NCBI GenBank assembly: GCA_021442155.1
Contig: CM038232.1
Location: 58,001,436-58,065,435, forward strand
DNA length: 64,000 bases
Source of the DNA: Cymbidium sinense
Lineage: Eukaryota; Streptophyta; Magnoliopsida; Asparagales; Orchidaceae
Direction: 5' to 3'
Shown: positions 1 to 13,200 of the stretch, one piece after another
Layout: each line of letters opens with the position of its first letter
Position numbering within the stretch: the first letter of the stretch is position 1
Program-made: the position numbers and the translations under genes
The notes under the pieces: model-generated
Seen by the model: only the letters and a program-made list of their open reading frames with translations
Database searches by the model: none
What the model was told of the DNA's origin: nothing

Positions 1-711
1 TCCAAATGGATTAAGAAGGGTCTTGGTTTGACTTGGATTTAGTTTGGTTTAGTTTTGATAATTTAGGTTTATATTTTATTTATATTTTTGAATATAAATG
101 AAGATATAAATTATTCATGAAGAGATCAATCAAATTTGGGTTGAATTGGGTGGAGATTTGGTCAAGTTTATGGAATTCAATCTTAAGGTTTATGAAGAAT
201 TTTTGGACTTGAATTTGATCATGGGATTGAATCATTTGAAGTCAGGTTTGAATTATAATTCGATAGTTCTATTGAACGATTGGATTGACATTTGAGAAAA
301 TCAAGTGAATTGGGATTGCTTTGAATTTGGTTAAGGCTAAGTCCATAAGGTGAAATCAAAGGGCTTAGGAAGGGTTCTGAATTTGAGTTTGGTCATGGAT
401 TCCAATCAAATGTTTTGGAATTTAGATTCAAATTTAGAATTTGAATTATGATTTGGGGTTTGGTTTGAGATATGGACTTGGGATTGGATTTGAAAGTGCA
501 CATAGATTAAATTTAGGCCATAGGGTGGATGACTCCCTTAAGTCATAAGGTATGACCTAATCCTATTATTAACCTTCTAAGTCTCTAGGCTTAGGTTAAG
601 TGACCACCTAATCACTAGATGTGTCTTGAGACTAAAGAACTCTTAGTGTCTATAAGAGTCCTAGATCTATGCTGAGGAGGTTGAAGACTAACTCTAAAAG
701 TGAGGTCAACA
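1..711 (+). mobile_element. End of a long non-coding repeat (LTR-like), + orientation
   Basis: Non-coding sequence rich in variants of 'tttggtttga' and 'gggttgaatt', resembling 15905-17124 in the same orientation. Both finish with a similar tail (a short 'aagtctcta' block, then '...agtg(a/t)ggtcaac'). The tail ends in GGTCAACA at 704-711; similar ends occur near 17122, 21592 and 33869 and, inverted, at 22050. Directly after it the sequence switches to the same family in reverse orientation, so 711/712 is a junction. Probably an LTR end, but no partner LTR is in view. Confidence 0.5.
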
Positions 712-3700
712 CCTACTCAAACCAAGTCCAAACCCAACCAAACTTGGCATGGCCCATCATTGGGCCACTATGGGTCAGCCCAAATGAACCCAACCCATGT
801 TGGTCCCTGATTAGGCCAAAACCCATTGGACAAATCCATCCAAATGAGATAAAGTCCACATTTTGATCATCTTACCTACTCACCAACCCTTGGTAGCTCC
901 CCTTAGCTCATTTTGGACACTTGGACCACCGACTCACCTGACCCAAGGCTGTTGGGTTCAGCCATGGGTCAAGAGAAGATGAGTTCACCCACGGCTCCCC
1001 ATTGGCACACTTGGGGGAGGAGGTACACACCACCTCAACCCATGACATTCCCTCAGCCACTCAAGACCCTCCACCTCAGTCCATCACTGACACCTCCAGC
1101 CGCCTGCATTAGCTGGATGACAGCCAAAAGCCAAGATGATCCAAGCCATCGGATCACTTGGGTAGGAGGGTATACTCCTACCCATCCAATTCAAACCACG
1201 AAGAATTCTTGAGTGTTTATGAGCAATCTAGAGCCTTCCTCGATCCCATAGTGCACCCCATCACTGGTGACACCAAACTCCACTCAAAATTGAGCCCTCT
1301 ATTTGTCCAACCTCACTCAAACCCCACCAAAATTCAATTAACTTCTCCCACACCTTTCCCAAGCTCCAGTGAGTCGAAATGAATCGATTCCCAATTGATT
1401 TGATCACCGAAAGGCACTCCAAGACCAACTCCAGTGAGCTTCGTGGTAACGTCTGATCCATAAAGCTATCGATGGGGACGCAACATGTGAGCTTCCCAAT
1501 AGAGCTTCCTCTCTTCAAAATAAAACTACCTCAGTCGTTGGACTACCAATCTTGAGCTCTGGTGATGTAAATTCTGGAAAATCGTAGAATATCCATTAGG
1601 AGTTGGTGTTTTGTGAAAAATTTTGTGATTTCATGCTATTTGCACTATAGGACCCTTTAGATTTTCTCCCCAAACATTTTGGGGTCATTCTGACATCCCA
1701 CGAGCTCCATCAAGCTTGGATCAAGCGGTAGAAGGTGGATGGTGTCCATCTTCTGGAGCTTAGAGGATGAAGGATCATCTGCTATCCATTTCATGTGATT
1801 AGAATGCATGGTCATGATTTAATCCATAAGATAATTTTATTTAATCCTTTAGAGACCATGAGATTAATCCCCATCGTCTAATCCAAGATTAGACGGTGGG
1901 GACGAAATTGCATCCACCGCCGCTGACTCAGCCACCATGGGGCACATTTTAAGTAGCATATCTCGTGACGCCACATGGAAAAGCGATGCCACATCAGCTC
2001 CCGTGTGGCGTTTATGGGTTAAGATTTTAATTAGGGATTAAAAATGTGATTAATCACTCAAAACTTTGAAAAATTATAACTAATTATGAAAAATCCTAAA
2101 AATATGTGTAAACCCATTTTAAAAAAGGTAAATATAGGAGAATTTAATAAAATAAAATCCCTAATGTTTGAATAGTGAGCATTACTTAATTAAGGTTTGA
2201 AATATTTTCTAATTATCTTAATTAAGCCTTAATTACATGGCCAATTAATCTCAAATTGAATGTTTTTATTCCTTGGGATGTCCTCTGCCTCTCATAATTT
2301 TCTTGGGGTTTATTGTTTAAGTAATTAGGAGAATTTAGAATTTTAACCTTAATTACCCTCTCTAATTAATTTAATAATATTTAAAATATTAAACAATATA
2401 ATTTTGATTATTAATGATTATTGAGCACTGTTAATAGTGGAAATGATGAGGGTAAATGATCAAGGCCACTTCCTGGGGTGGGGGTGTTAATTAGCTTATG
2501 ATTTAATCAAGGAATGATTAAGCAATTAATGATAAAATTAAACCAAATCGAAATGACATTTGCTTCAGATAATCTAAATTGAATTCATAGGTTTCTCTTT
2601 ATGTGTTCAATAACATAAAAACCTGTAAGGAACATATGATTAACCGATGGGTGTGGGAAAATCATATAAGTACTTAATTAGATTCTTCCTTAATTTAATC
2701 AACACTTAATTATGAGCCTCATCGCATTAGGTATTTTAGGATCATTGCAAATTTTAATTTCCCATAAGCATGTCATTGAAGGCTCATGGTTAAGTGATCA
2801 ATTGAATTAAAGTGACTTTGGGAAAAGAAAATTAAATAATTTACTTAAAGATTTGAACTTAATCAATCCATAAAAGCTACTTAATTATATTTTTCTTAAA
2901 TATGTTAATCCATTAACATGAGATGGGGGTAAAATAAAATATTATTTCTCTTCTTTAGGTTCAATAACTCAAATCAAAATTAAATATAATAACAACTTTG
3001 GTTGATCTTGAATAGTTTTATTTAATATGATTGTCCTTGGTAATTAATGTGATTGAATGTATTATGTGATAATATTTAATTATTTCTTTTCAATCATTGT
3101 AAATTTGTATTCCATTTGATATCATGCATTAATGTTTTAAATAAAAGAATCAATGGAATTTAATTATGTGTAAGTTGCATGTAATGGATTAATCCTATTA
3201 TATGTGTGGTTATTATCACTAATAAATTTCAAAAATTATTTTCAAAGTTATAAATTATGAATGAAGATTTAGATTGATGTTGGCTATGAATATTCTATGT
3301 GATTTACATTTGTTTATAGCTTAAACATGTTAAAGTATTATTTTATTTTAATGATTCAAGAGTATGTTTACATGTATTTGAATGTTAGTAAGTATATAGT
3401 TTGGACATCCCAGAAATATGAGGTTTTAAGTAGCCCCAAAAAGGTCTTAGATTACCTCACTTCCCTGGTTAATAATGGCATGTACTTACTTAATTTCATT
3501 CATATGTTTACATACATTAAAATTTGGATAATGCTTTACTTTACATGAATAAATTTTTTTAACATATATTCTTTTGCATGATTTTCATTCTCATGGTTGT
3601 GTATACAGTCATATATGTTTAAGATAGAAAGTATATAGTTTGGATATCTAGGAATACATGCTTTTAGTAGCCATAAGGAGGCCTTAGATTACCTCACTGC

Positions 3701-5482
3701 TTGGGTTATGTGTATGCTTAGCTAACATTTATTTTGTGGATGTAGTTATATTTTATGTTTTGTCAAATATGTAATTTTGCAATAGGTATTAGGATTAGTG
3801 CTATGGGGTTTAGGATAAGCAGTGGCTAGAAGGGAAAGTATTGGGAGGCTCTGTGAAGCCTTGGAGCAAAATCAAGTTAAAGGAAGAAGAAGGAAAGGCA
3901 AATAATGAAGACCCCCATAGCATCTAATTTAATTGCAAATGTAATTTTCTTTTATAATCTGGGTTGTATAAGGGTAGAGCTCGGGTACTCAATTTTTTTC
4001 TTTTTTGGGGTGTATGACGGTACCCAGTCATACCAGCCTCTTATTATTTTATCAAATCTATGAACATTTGATTGCTACATTTAAATTGTATAATAGAAAT
4101 GGCATGATTTTCATAGATTTCTAAAGCTTGATGATTGAATGTGTGACCTGGATGCGCTAGACTCTTCAGGATAAAAATTAATTTTTTTATTCCCATTGAT
4201 AACTCATAGTTAAATTTTAATATAACTCATAACCTCACTTTAAATCTTAGGTTATAAATCAAGATAATTAAAAAGATTTAGCAATCTCTTAGCTGAATGA
4301 TTTAAGTTCTAATATCATGCATGACATTTTGCTTCACTCTTGAATAGGGCGGGTGGGGGGTGTCCACTCTTACACGATAAGGAAATGCTTGACCTTTGAG
4401 TGCATCCCTTGTAGTGGAGAACACCTCCTCCTGTTGATTTAGCTAATAATTTAATTTCATCATGCATGTACTGATAATTGTCCTAAGCCTTTGTCCAAAT
4501 AAATGTGTCAAAAATGATATAAAAATTTGTAAAATTTTGCATTTAGCATAAGCCTTGATTTCATACTTGTCATGATCTAGCCTCTTAGGGAGTGAGTTTA
4601 GAACTCTAGTCTCCTTCCTAAATCAATAATAACCTAGCTATCTTGCACTTACGTAAGACCGGGCTACATGATTTTGAAGCATAGGAGGTTTTAGTTAGTG
4701 GCCACTTCAACCGGTTGTAAGTCCATAAGAGTCGGGATAGCTTTGTCCTCTCTTATTGAAGCAAACCATTATGTCCCATCTTTGATTAGATTTAGGTCAT
4801 GCTCTTAGCTTGTGCTAAAGTATTTTAGATTTAGGATTCGAGGTTGCTTGTTTCCTTCGATCTACGAGTATAAGTCCCCACCTCTTATGCATTTTCATAA
4901 TCTTGTGTTGATGGATTATAAGCCCTAGCATTATAATAAAATTTCAACTTAAATTAAAATGAATTCTCTCTTTCAAATACATAAAGCCTCATTATAGGAT
5001 AGATTTTAGTGCTCACTAGGCTTGATAGTATCATGAGTGCTCTCTACTTATCTTCCTTTAGAACCTAAAAATAAGTCTTCCAAATTGAGCATTCCCATTT
5101 GATTTTCCAAAAATACCAATTTATTGATAGTCTAACCTTGAAGTCTTTGGAGATATTGAATGACTACTTTATTCAAGAGTTTTAGGAAATCCATATTTCT
5201 TAAGATGTAATTAAGTATGGAAGCTTGCTTCTATAGAGAACTAAAGAACCCGACATAAAATAAACTCTGCTTTACTTTTTCATGTAAAGTAGGGGAAAGA
5301 TCTCTGGTATATATGAAGACCCATCTACCTTAGGAGTCCTTATTAGGTGATTAGGTCCATTATAGGGTGATGTTTCCATCTTTCAAGATGGTATATCATA
5401 CCTTAATGTCGTACCCGATCACTTCAATAAGTACCCCCTAAGATCTGCGTGATGTCCACATGATTCGAAATTAAAACACCAC
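712..5482 (-). repeat. Long inverted-repeat arm 1 (Tat-like LTR/UTR sequence)
   Basis: Read on the minus strand this matches 10271 to about 15905. Anchors seen by eye: 3400-3460 against 13180-13250 (rc), 4590-4760 against 10980-11160 (rc), 5270-5460 against 10290-10470 (rc). Similarity is patchy, at a guess 70-80 percent. Short open frames here (for example near 913-1382 and 3327-3548) show no recognisable protein and are chance frames. The arm ends abruptly at 5482, inside what should be the start of an RNase H domain. No host gene is seen. Confidence 0.65.
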
Positions 5483-5860
5483 AACTTCCTAGCTTACCTA
5501 CAGTGCAAGTTGGATTTGGTGTGATATTTGTAACACTACAAAGGGATATACTGTGATATTCCTATAATCTTACTAAGCCTCGAACTAATAGTGAGGCCGA
5601 ATATGAAGCATTAATTGTGGGCCTAGAGCTAGTGATTAATATGAAAATTAAGAAGCTTCATATTTATGGAGATTCCCAACTTATATTTTGACAAATAATT
5701 AGGGATTTTAAGATAAATAATCCATAATTAATGTTTTACCATAAGCATATCTAGGAACTTTTAAACAAATTCTTGAAGTAACCATCATAAGGGTGTCACG
5801 TTGAGACTTTGGAAAGGTTAGCGCATTAGCTAAATTAGCTAAACAAATGACATACCCTTA
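5483..5860 (+). pseudogene. RNase H domain remnant, Tat-like Ty3/gypsy
   Basis: In one frame with stops the translation reads GFGVIF, then NSEAEYEALIVGLEL, then LHIYGDSQLIF. This is the RNase H pattern of plant Tat-type gypsy polyproteins, with the catalytic Glu (AEYEAL) and Asp (GDSQ) still readable. The first catalytic Asp (a DGS motif), expected just before GFGVIF, is missing, and that is where repeat arm 1 begins, so the domain looks truncated by the junction at 5482. Stops interrupt it (TGA after RDIL and after QLIF). It is followed in order by the usual linker and integrase, so it is the middle of a decayed pol gene and not a free-standing RNase H. Confidence 0.75.
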
Positions 5861-7210
5861 GGGAAATACAATTACAATAACAGTCTAAAATAGGCTAGCA
5901 CTAGCGCCAACTCTCTTGCAAACTTTTAAATCTAAAGAAAGTCAAGAAATCATGAATGTGATAATAGAAGATGACTGGTGGGTACCATTCATCACCTATC
6001 TCAAAGGTGGTGGACTGCTTAAAGATAAATCAAAGGCTCATCAACTTTCACAGTGAGAATTACGATACACTCTTATAAATGACACATTATATTAGCATGC
6101 ATTCAACTAAATATGGTTGTGATGATTGGGACCAGACAAAGCTAAGATGGTAACGGTTGAAATTCATGAAAGATTGTGTGGAGCAAACTAATTTGGCCTT
6201 AAAATGAAAATCAAAATTAAATGAATGAGATATTATTGGCTTAGCATAGTTCAAGACTACAACAAATATGCCAAAAGATGTCATTAGTGTCAAATATATG
6301 TAGACACACTACATTGATCACCCAATACCTTACACCCAAAAATGGCATCATGGCCATTTGAAAGATAGGGAATGGATATAAAAGGTCTAATAGATCTTCC
6401 ATCATCTAAAGGATATCACTTCATTCTAGATGTTACAACTTATTTCTCAAGAATGGGCAGAAGGAATCTCATTAAGAGAAGTTAAAGCAAACAATATAGT
6501 AAAGTTCTTCCAAGATCATATTGCCTATAGATTGAAATACCTCACTGAATTATATTAGATAATGGTACTATCTTCAAGAATACCAAAGTCTATCATGTTA
6601 TTGAAAAATATAAGATAGATTGGTAATATCCCTCAATATATAATCTAAGAACCAATGGTTTGACAGAGGCATTTAACAAAATGTTAATTATGTTGCTTAA
6701 AAAATTTCATTCCGAGAATAAAAGAGAATGACATGATAAATTAATAAAATCATTGTGGGCATACCATACCACTTATAAAACTACTACACAAGCAACACCA
6801 TACTCTTTTGTCTTTGGAGCAGAAGCAATACTTCTCATCGAAGTAGAATTAACTTCACTCCGCATAGTAGTTCAAAGAGAACTTTCAACAACAAACAAAA
6901 CTCTTTAAATATGATATGAAGAGCTTGAAGCCTTAGATAAAATGTGACTACAAGCCCAACAAAGTTTAAAAGCATATAGAGCAAGAATGACCCAACCTCA
7001 CGACCGTACGATTTGTCCAAGAAGCTTCAAAGTAGGTGAACTTATATTTGTACGAAGAAGGCCCATTGTTCCACAACAATAAGTTGGTGGAAAATTTGAT
7101 CCAAATTGGGAATGACCATATATAATCAGAAAAGTATATGAACGTGGAGCTGATCAGTTTATTAATACAAAAGGCATTAGGCCTATGCCGCTATAAATGG
7201 ATAATATCTC
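5861..7210 (+). pseudogene. Integrase and C-terminal pol remnant, Tat-like Ty3/gypsy
   Basis: The linker (EDDWWVPFITYLKGG near 5960) is followed by the integrase core: MDIKGL and GYHFILDVTTYFS at 6372-6440 (first Asp), DNGTIF near 6554 (second Asp), and NGLTEAFNKML near 6650 (Glu). From about 6613 to 7204 a single frame can be followed, broken only by stops: SLWAYHTTYKTTTQATPYSF, then FKVGELIF, FDPNWE and PMPL. The last motifs are the usual integrase tail of plant Tat/Athila-like elements. Several stops sit where the family normally has Trp or Arg (TGG or CGA to TGA), as expected from cytosine deamination. The element cannot encode active integrase. Confidence 0.8.
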
Positions 7211-7754
7211 AAAATATATTATGTGTAACTATGAGTGAAATATGTTCATTTCAATGATAAATTCCCCTATTAATAGAGAATAATTTTATAAATCTTGCAA
7301 AGATGGATCTCTTATCAAAAGGAAATGAATCCACCATGCCCAAAAGGGCCAAATCCAAAACATCAATTTCAATTCCATTATACCCAAAAGGGTTGGATTT
7401 AAGTTAAATAAAGATCCATCATACTAGCATTCATTTTCACTTCAGTCTCTCTCTCTTCCTACTAGCATTCATTTTCACTTCCAACGAAGCCATTGCTAGA
7501 ATATTTCTTCCTCTAAGCAAAAAGAATGTTGCAGACTCTAGAAATAAAAAATTGAAGACCCTCTACTATCGAATTTAGTTCCGATGTGAGAAGAAAAACC
7601 CTCCCCTCCATTAATCTTAGATCCATAACATGGGAGAAGAATGCTTTGCACTAAATTAATAAAAATATAGCACTGCTAAAGTGTTCTTCTACAAATTATT
7701 TTTAGAAAAACACAAAAATATTCAAGAATTTAGTTCAATTCGTGTTGTTTCATC
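7211..7754. other. Non-coding 3' region of the Tat-like element
   Basis: Follows the pol remnant directly. A short duplicated phrase, 'cccaaaagggccaaatccaa' near 7339 and 'cccaaaagggttggattt' near 7383, and a repeated 'actagcattcattttcactt' (7424 and 7460) are visible. No reading frame or RNA gene is recognised. Confidence 0.5.
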
Positions 7755-8385
7755 CCACAGCGCTAAGGCGCCATGACACCAGTCTTGAGGTGCTAGGGGA
7801 TCTACCCCACAACATTGAGGTACTAAAGGATTTGCTCCGATGCTAGAATCCAACACTGAGGTGCCAAGATCTGAAAAATAAAATCTTTAGGGATCTACTT
7901 TTATAGTGCTGAGGTGCTAGAGGATCTACCCCTATAACACCAAGGTGTTAGAATCCAACACCGAGGCACCATGCTCTCAAAAATAAAATCTTCAAGGATC
8001 CGCCTCACAACACCAAGGGATCTACCCTCAACACTATGGAACCATAGAAAGCTCTCAAAATGAAATATTCGACATCGTCCAAGTCTTAGGTTCCATGGTA
8101 TAACATCGATGTGGGATCACCCCTCATAGCGTGGTGAACAACACCCCGAGGTGTCAAGCTCTTGAGTTTCATTCTCTTAACACAAGGCCAAGGTGATATA
8201 CCTCTAGCACCGATGCACCATTCAATAGGTAAAATGACTAATATTTAAAATACTACAACACTACCCATGTGGCACTGAGGCATTGTGCTTTATAATGCTA
8301 TACATATACATCTATCAAAATTCCACCTCAGCATTGCTAAGATGCCATTATGATATCACCGAGGCACCACCTTTTCAACACTAAA
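7755..8385. repeat. Degenerate tandem array with 'caccgaggtgcc' core
   Basis: Variants of 'aacaccgaggtgccaagctc' and 'aggggatctacccc' recur many times. One clear pair of longer units starts at 'aatccaacactgaggtgcc' (about 7850) and 'aatccaacaccgaggcacc' (about 7952), a spacing near 100 bp. Units are diverged and irregular. Position after integrase fits the tandem repeats often found in the 3' untranslated part of Tat-type elements. Confidence 0.65.
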
Positions 8386-8504
8386 GCATTGATCCTTCAT
8401 AACTTTAAACTAAATTTATAGCTTCATTCACTATGTAAATATCTCATAATTTAGTCTCCATGAGAACAACAATATATCCATCCACTATGTGAAAAATACA
8501 TATA

Positions 8505-9040
8505 GTTTGACATTCCAAAGGGATGTAATCTTCTATTTATTCGTCATGTGAACAACCCCTATATGTTCATCATATGAACATCTACATAATTTGGCATTCC
8601 AAAGGGATGTAACTTTGTATTCTATCTATTTTCCAAGTGAACATCTCATAATTTGTTCTCCAAGCAAGTAGCAACATATCCGTCCACCAATGTGGACAAA
8701 TCCACATAATCTGGCATTCCAAAGGTGTGAAATCCCAGTCTTCTATCTGTTTACTAAGTGAACATCTTCTAATTCTTTTTTTCATGTGATCAATAATTAT
8801 ATGACCACCATGTGGACAAATCTACATAATTTAACATTCCAAAGAGATATAATTCTAATCTTCTATCTATTTTCCATGCAAACAACCCCATATATGTTCA
8901 CTATGTGAACATCTACATAATATTGCATTCCAAAGAGATGTAAGTCCAATCTATCTATCTATTCATCATGCACATAATTTTAGCATTACAAAAAGATATA
9001 AGCCCATTCTATATTTGTTCACCATGAACAAATATCTTGG
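8505..9040. repeat. Tandem array with 'cattccaaagggatgtaa' core
   Basis: The core phrase 'cattccaaag' or a close variant occurs at about 8511, 8595, 8715, 8835, 8925 and 8984. Spacings are 84, 120, 120, 90 and 59 bp. Each is preceded by 'catctacataattt' and followed by 'tcttctatctattttccatgtgaac'. Two full 120-bp periods are seen; the others are shortened. The open frame at 8582-8785 (-) is a by-product of the repeat. Confidence 0.75.
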
Positions 9041-10270
9041 CATCTATGATGGAAAAATTTTATATGATGACCATGTTGATTGAATATCTTTTGCTCTGTC
9101 AAATGTATATTTTAAATTAATTTAAAGTAAATAATCATCCACCCCATCCATCATTATTTATCAAGGATAACAAGTTATGAAAACTCTAGCCCACAATAGA
9201 GCTAATGTCAATTTAAATATACAGCTATGTTCAAACTCAAATAATCTCATACTAGTAACTTAAATAATTAGAATATAAAATGAATTGATAAAAGTAGTTG
9301 GCACTTTCCTCTATTAATGGCCTCCCACCCCTCCCCTCACCCAAAAATTTCCTCTTATTTTCAATGATGACCATTATAATTCCCATGAATAAAGTTTGTA
9401 TTAATGAAAATTTTTAGCATTATAATGTTAAAATTATTTTGTAGAATTTCTTTCTCTTTATGATAGTGTTGTGGCATAACTTAGCCTTAGCTTAGTGGGA
9501 TTGGTCTTTATCTTGTAAGTACTCTCTAACTCACTCTCTAACTTCTCATAAATCAATTTCATAATTTCTTGTATATCCTATTTAATCTCAAAATAAAACC
9601 ATTCATCATCCAATTCTTCAAACCCACTTTAAAATCCTTTTTTTTCACAACCTAAACTAGGTGGATATCTACCTAATTTTATTCATTCCACTAATATCAA
9701 CACCTTAAACCTAACAAACTCCACCAAATACTTTATAATATATATTCACATATTAAAATAAATTCTCTACCATAATTTCCTTCATTTAGACTAACTTAAT
9801 CTTCTTATCTCCAAAGAAATTTTAGATTAGCCTAAACTAGCCTAATCTAGACTTGTTTAAATATTCTCTCTACTAAACACTCAAAGAACTTCATATTTCT
9901 ACAACAACTCTAGATCACAAGTTAACATTCTATGCTTGCCATAAATCATAAACTCTAGCCAAATTTTTTTTTCTTAGGTAATCTTTTTAATTAGTCCAAA
10001 CTAGCCTAAGGTTGGCTAGTCTTATCATCTTTCTCTAAATCCATATAAATATGTTATCTCTCACTTCAAACTCTCAATCAATCTTCAAGATGACAAACCA
10101 AAATCTCACATCTATTTTAATTTAATAATCCCACCACCATCACCAAGTTTATTACTTAATCAACATTAATGTAATTTAATATATTAACTAATCATATGAG
10201 ATGTGATTATGTTAAAAAAATTTTATTACTAGTTGAACTATGACTTAATAATAATAATAACCAATTAATC
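9041..10270. other. AT-rich non-coding sequence, repeated in inverse at 25080-26060
   Basis: No gene is seen. The part 9290-10200 is recognisable in reverse complement at about 25080-26060: 'taatggcctcccacccctcccc' here matches 'ggggtgggtggccatta' there, and 9500-9640 matches 25690-25840. It is thus another piece of the same dispersed family, lying between the tandem arrays and the long repeat. Confidence 0.55.
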
Positions 10271-13200
10271 ATAGTTATGGTGTTTTAATTTGGAGTCACC
10301 ACATAGATTTTAGGGGGTACTTATTAAAGTTATCGGGTAGGATATTAAGGTATAATGTATCATCTCAAAAGATGAAAACATTAACCTTCAATGGACCAAT
10401 CACTAATAAGGACTCCTAAGGTAGATGGGTCTTCATATATACTAGAGATCTTTTCCCTACTTTACATGGAAAAGTAAAGCAAGATTTATTTTATGTCGGG
10501 TTATTTAATTTCTTACAGAAGCAAGCTTTTATAGTTAATTACATCCTAAGAAATATGAATTCTTTAAGAAAACTCTTGATTAAAGTAGTCAATAAATATC
10601 TCCAAAGACTTCAAAGTTAGAGTATCAATGAATTAGGTATTTATGAAAATCAAGTGAGAAAGTTCAATTTGGAAGACTTATTTTTGGATTTCAAAGAAGA
10701 TGAGTAGGGAGCACTCAAGATATTAGGAAGCCTAGTGAGCACTCCAGTCTATCATATAGTGAGGCTTTATATGTTTGAAAGAGAGAGTTTATTTTGTTTG
10801 AATTGAAATTTCATTAGAATACTAGATCTTATAGTTCATCAATACAAGATTATGAAAATGACTAAGCGGTGAGGACTTATACTCATAGCCCAAAGAAAAT
10901 AAGTAGCCTCAGATCCTGAATCAATGATGCTTTAGCACAAGATAAAAATAGGACTTAAGTCTACTTAGAAGATGAGATATAGAGGTTTACCTCCACATGA
11001 GAAGATAAACCTATCCGTGCTCTTCTAGGCTTACAACCACCTAGAGTGGCCGTCATCTAACACCTCCTATCAAAACCATGTAGGTATGTCTTCATAAGTG
11101 CAAGATAGTTAGGTTATTATTTAAAAATAAGACTAGAGTCCTAAAGTCACTACTAAGAGACTAGATCATGAATGTCATGAAGGCATGACTTAAACTACAT
11201 GCAAAATTTATAATTCTTTATATCCTTTTTTGACAACATTTATTTGGACAAAGACTTAGGGCAATTATCCCTACATGCATGATGAAATTAGATTATGGGA
11301 AAAATTAGTGGGAGGAGGTGTTCTCCACTACAATGGGATGCCCTAAAAGATCAAGCAATCCCCCATCATGCAAGAATGGTGACCCTCCCTATTCAAGAGT
11401 GAAACAAGATGATATGCATGATTGTTAAAACATACATCATTTAGCTAAGGGGTTACTAACTTTTTTAATTATCTTGATTATAACCTAGGCTTTGAGGTGA
11501 GGTTATGAGTTATATTTAAAATTTAGTTATAAGTTTTTAGTGAGGGTAGAAAAATTAATTTTATCCAAAAGAGCCTACCATATCCATGCCACACATTCAG
11601 TCATCAAGCTTTAAGAACCCTATAAAACATGCCATTTCTATTGCTCGAGCTAAACATGATTATCAAATATTCATAAAATTTTGTAAAGAGAAAAGGTTCA
11701 GTATCAGTACACCCCAAAAAAAAATAAAAGAAGTTGGGTAGCTAAGCTATACCCTTATACAACATAGATTACAAATAGAATATTACAATTACAATGAATT
11801 AGATGCTATGAGGGTCTCCATTTTTCATCTTTCTTTCCTCTTTTTGATTTGATCTTGCTCTAAGCTTCACAGGGCATCCTAGGTCTTTGCCTTCTAGCCA
11901 CTACTCATCCTAAACACCATAGTACTAATCCTATTTTTTATTGCAAAATTATATATTTATGGAAAATAAAATCTAACTACACCTATAAAATAGATGTTAG
12001 CTAAACATACATACATACAAACCAAGCAATTATGTTCTATAAATTTGGACTTAGCACAATGCACATGGGTAACCAATCCCACCTATCCTAATATGGATGA
12101 TGCAAAAGGGGCATAAGCAACATGCATGCAAATGCATTTATATTTATTTATCATTTCAATGTCCCCTTTAACATAATCTCTCTACATCAAATATCATTAG
12201 GCTAATAGCGCCTAACATCCAGTCTACACATAAATATTCCTAACATTTAGTATAAAATATTACATCACAAAATAATACATAACATAACATCACAATATAC
12301 ACCATCTTAAGTTAGAGCTAGAAGTGGTGACTTAGTATTACAATGTGTGTGCTTAGCTTATAGTGGTATATCTTAGCAAGGCTTTAGAATTATGATTCTC
12401 TAAGGTTTGGAACATTGAAGTTAAACATGAGAGGAGGTTTCACTTCAAGTTATTAAAAGTATTGGTGGATTTTAATTTGTATTTTATTTTATTTTGCTTA
12501 GTATATATTTAACATCTAATTATTATAAAGAGAGGAAAGAGGTTTGACCTCTTTCATCCCCACCCTAAGTTAATTTCTAAAGGCATGTTGGGTTTCTTTT
12601 AGTGAATGGTTTATTGAACATTTTTTTATTAATCCTAAGTTTGGGTTAATCTAATTCTATTCAACATGAAAGGCATCTTAAGATTAAGGAGAATGAATTA
12701 ATACAACATGGATAACATTCCATCATTCCTTTTCATTATTAATAGCATATGATATTGAACTTAACATACCTATACATGTAATGTACATATGTGTATTCTT
12801 AGTACACTTGAGTGATTATTAATTCATAGATTTTTGGTAGAAAAGAGAGACTCCATTCCTTAGCTAAGTATACATACACATGTAATAAAGATATTTAAGC
12901 AAGTACGTGTCATTGTTAAACCAGGGAGGTAAAGTAATCTAAGATGTCCTTAGGGTTACTTAAAGCCTCATCTTCCCGTGATATCCAAACTATATGCTTT
13001 TTATATTAAATACATATAAATGTATACATAAACATAAGAGTGAGAATCATGCAAAAGATTGTATATTAGAAAATTTATTTACACATGTAAAGTAAAGCTC
13101 ATCCAAATTCAAATGCATGTTTACATATGAATGACATTAAGCAAGTATGCACCATTGTTAAACCAGAGAAAAGAAGTAATCAAAGACCCCTTTGGGGCTA

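Noticed and set aside
669..1382. Pro-rich frames at 669-866, 913-1212 and 1158-1382
   Set aside because: They overlap, change frame and lie in long-repeat sequence whose other copies are not open; no family recognised.
7755..9040. Tandem arrays as a CRISPR array
   Set aside because: Units are diverged, spacers are not unique segments of constant length, and the context is a plant retrotransposon.
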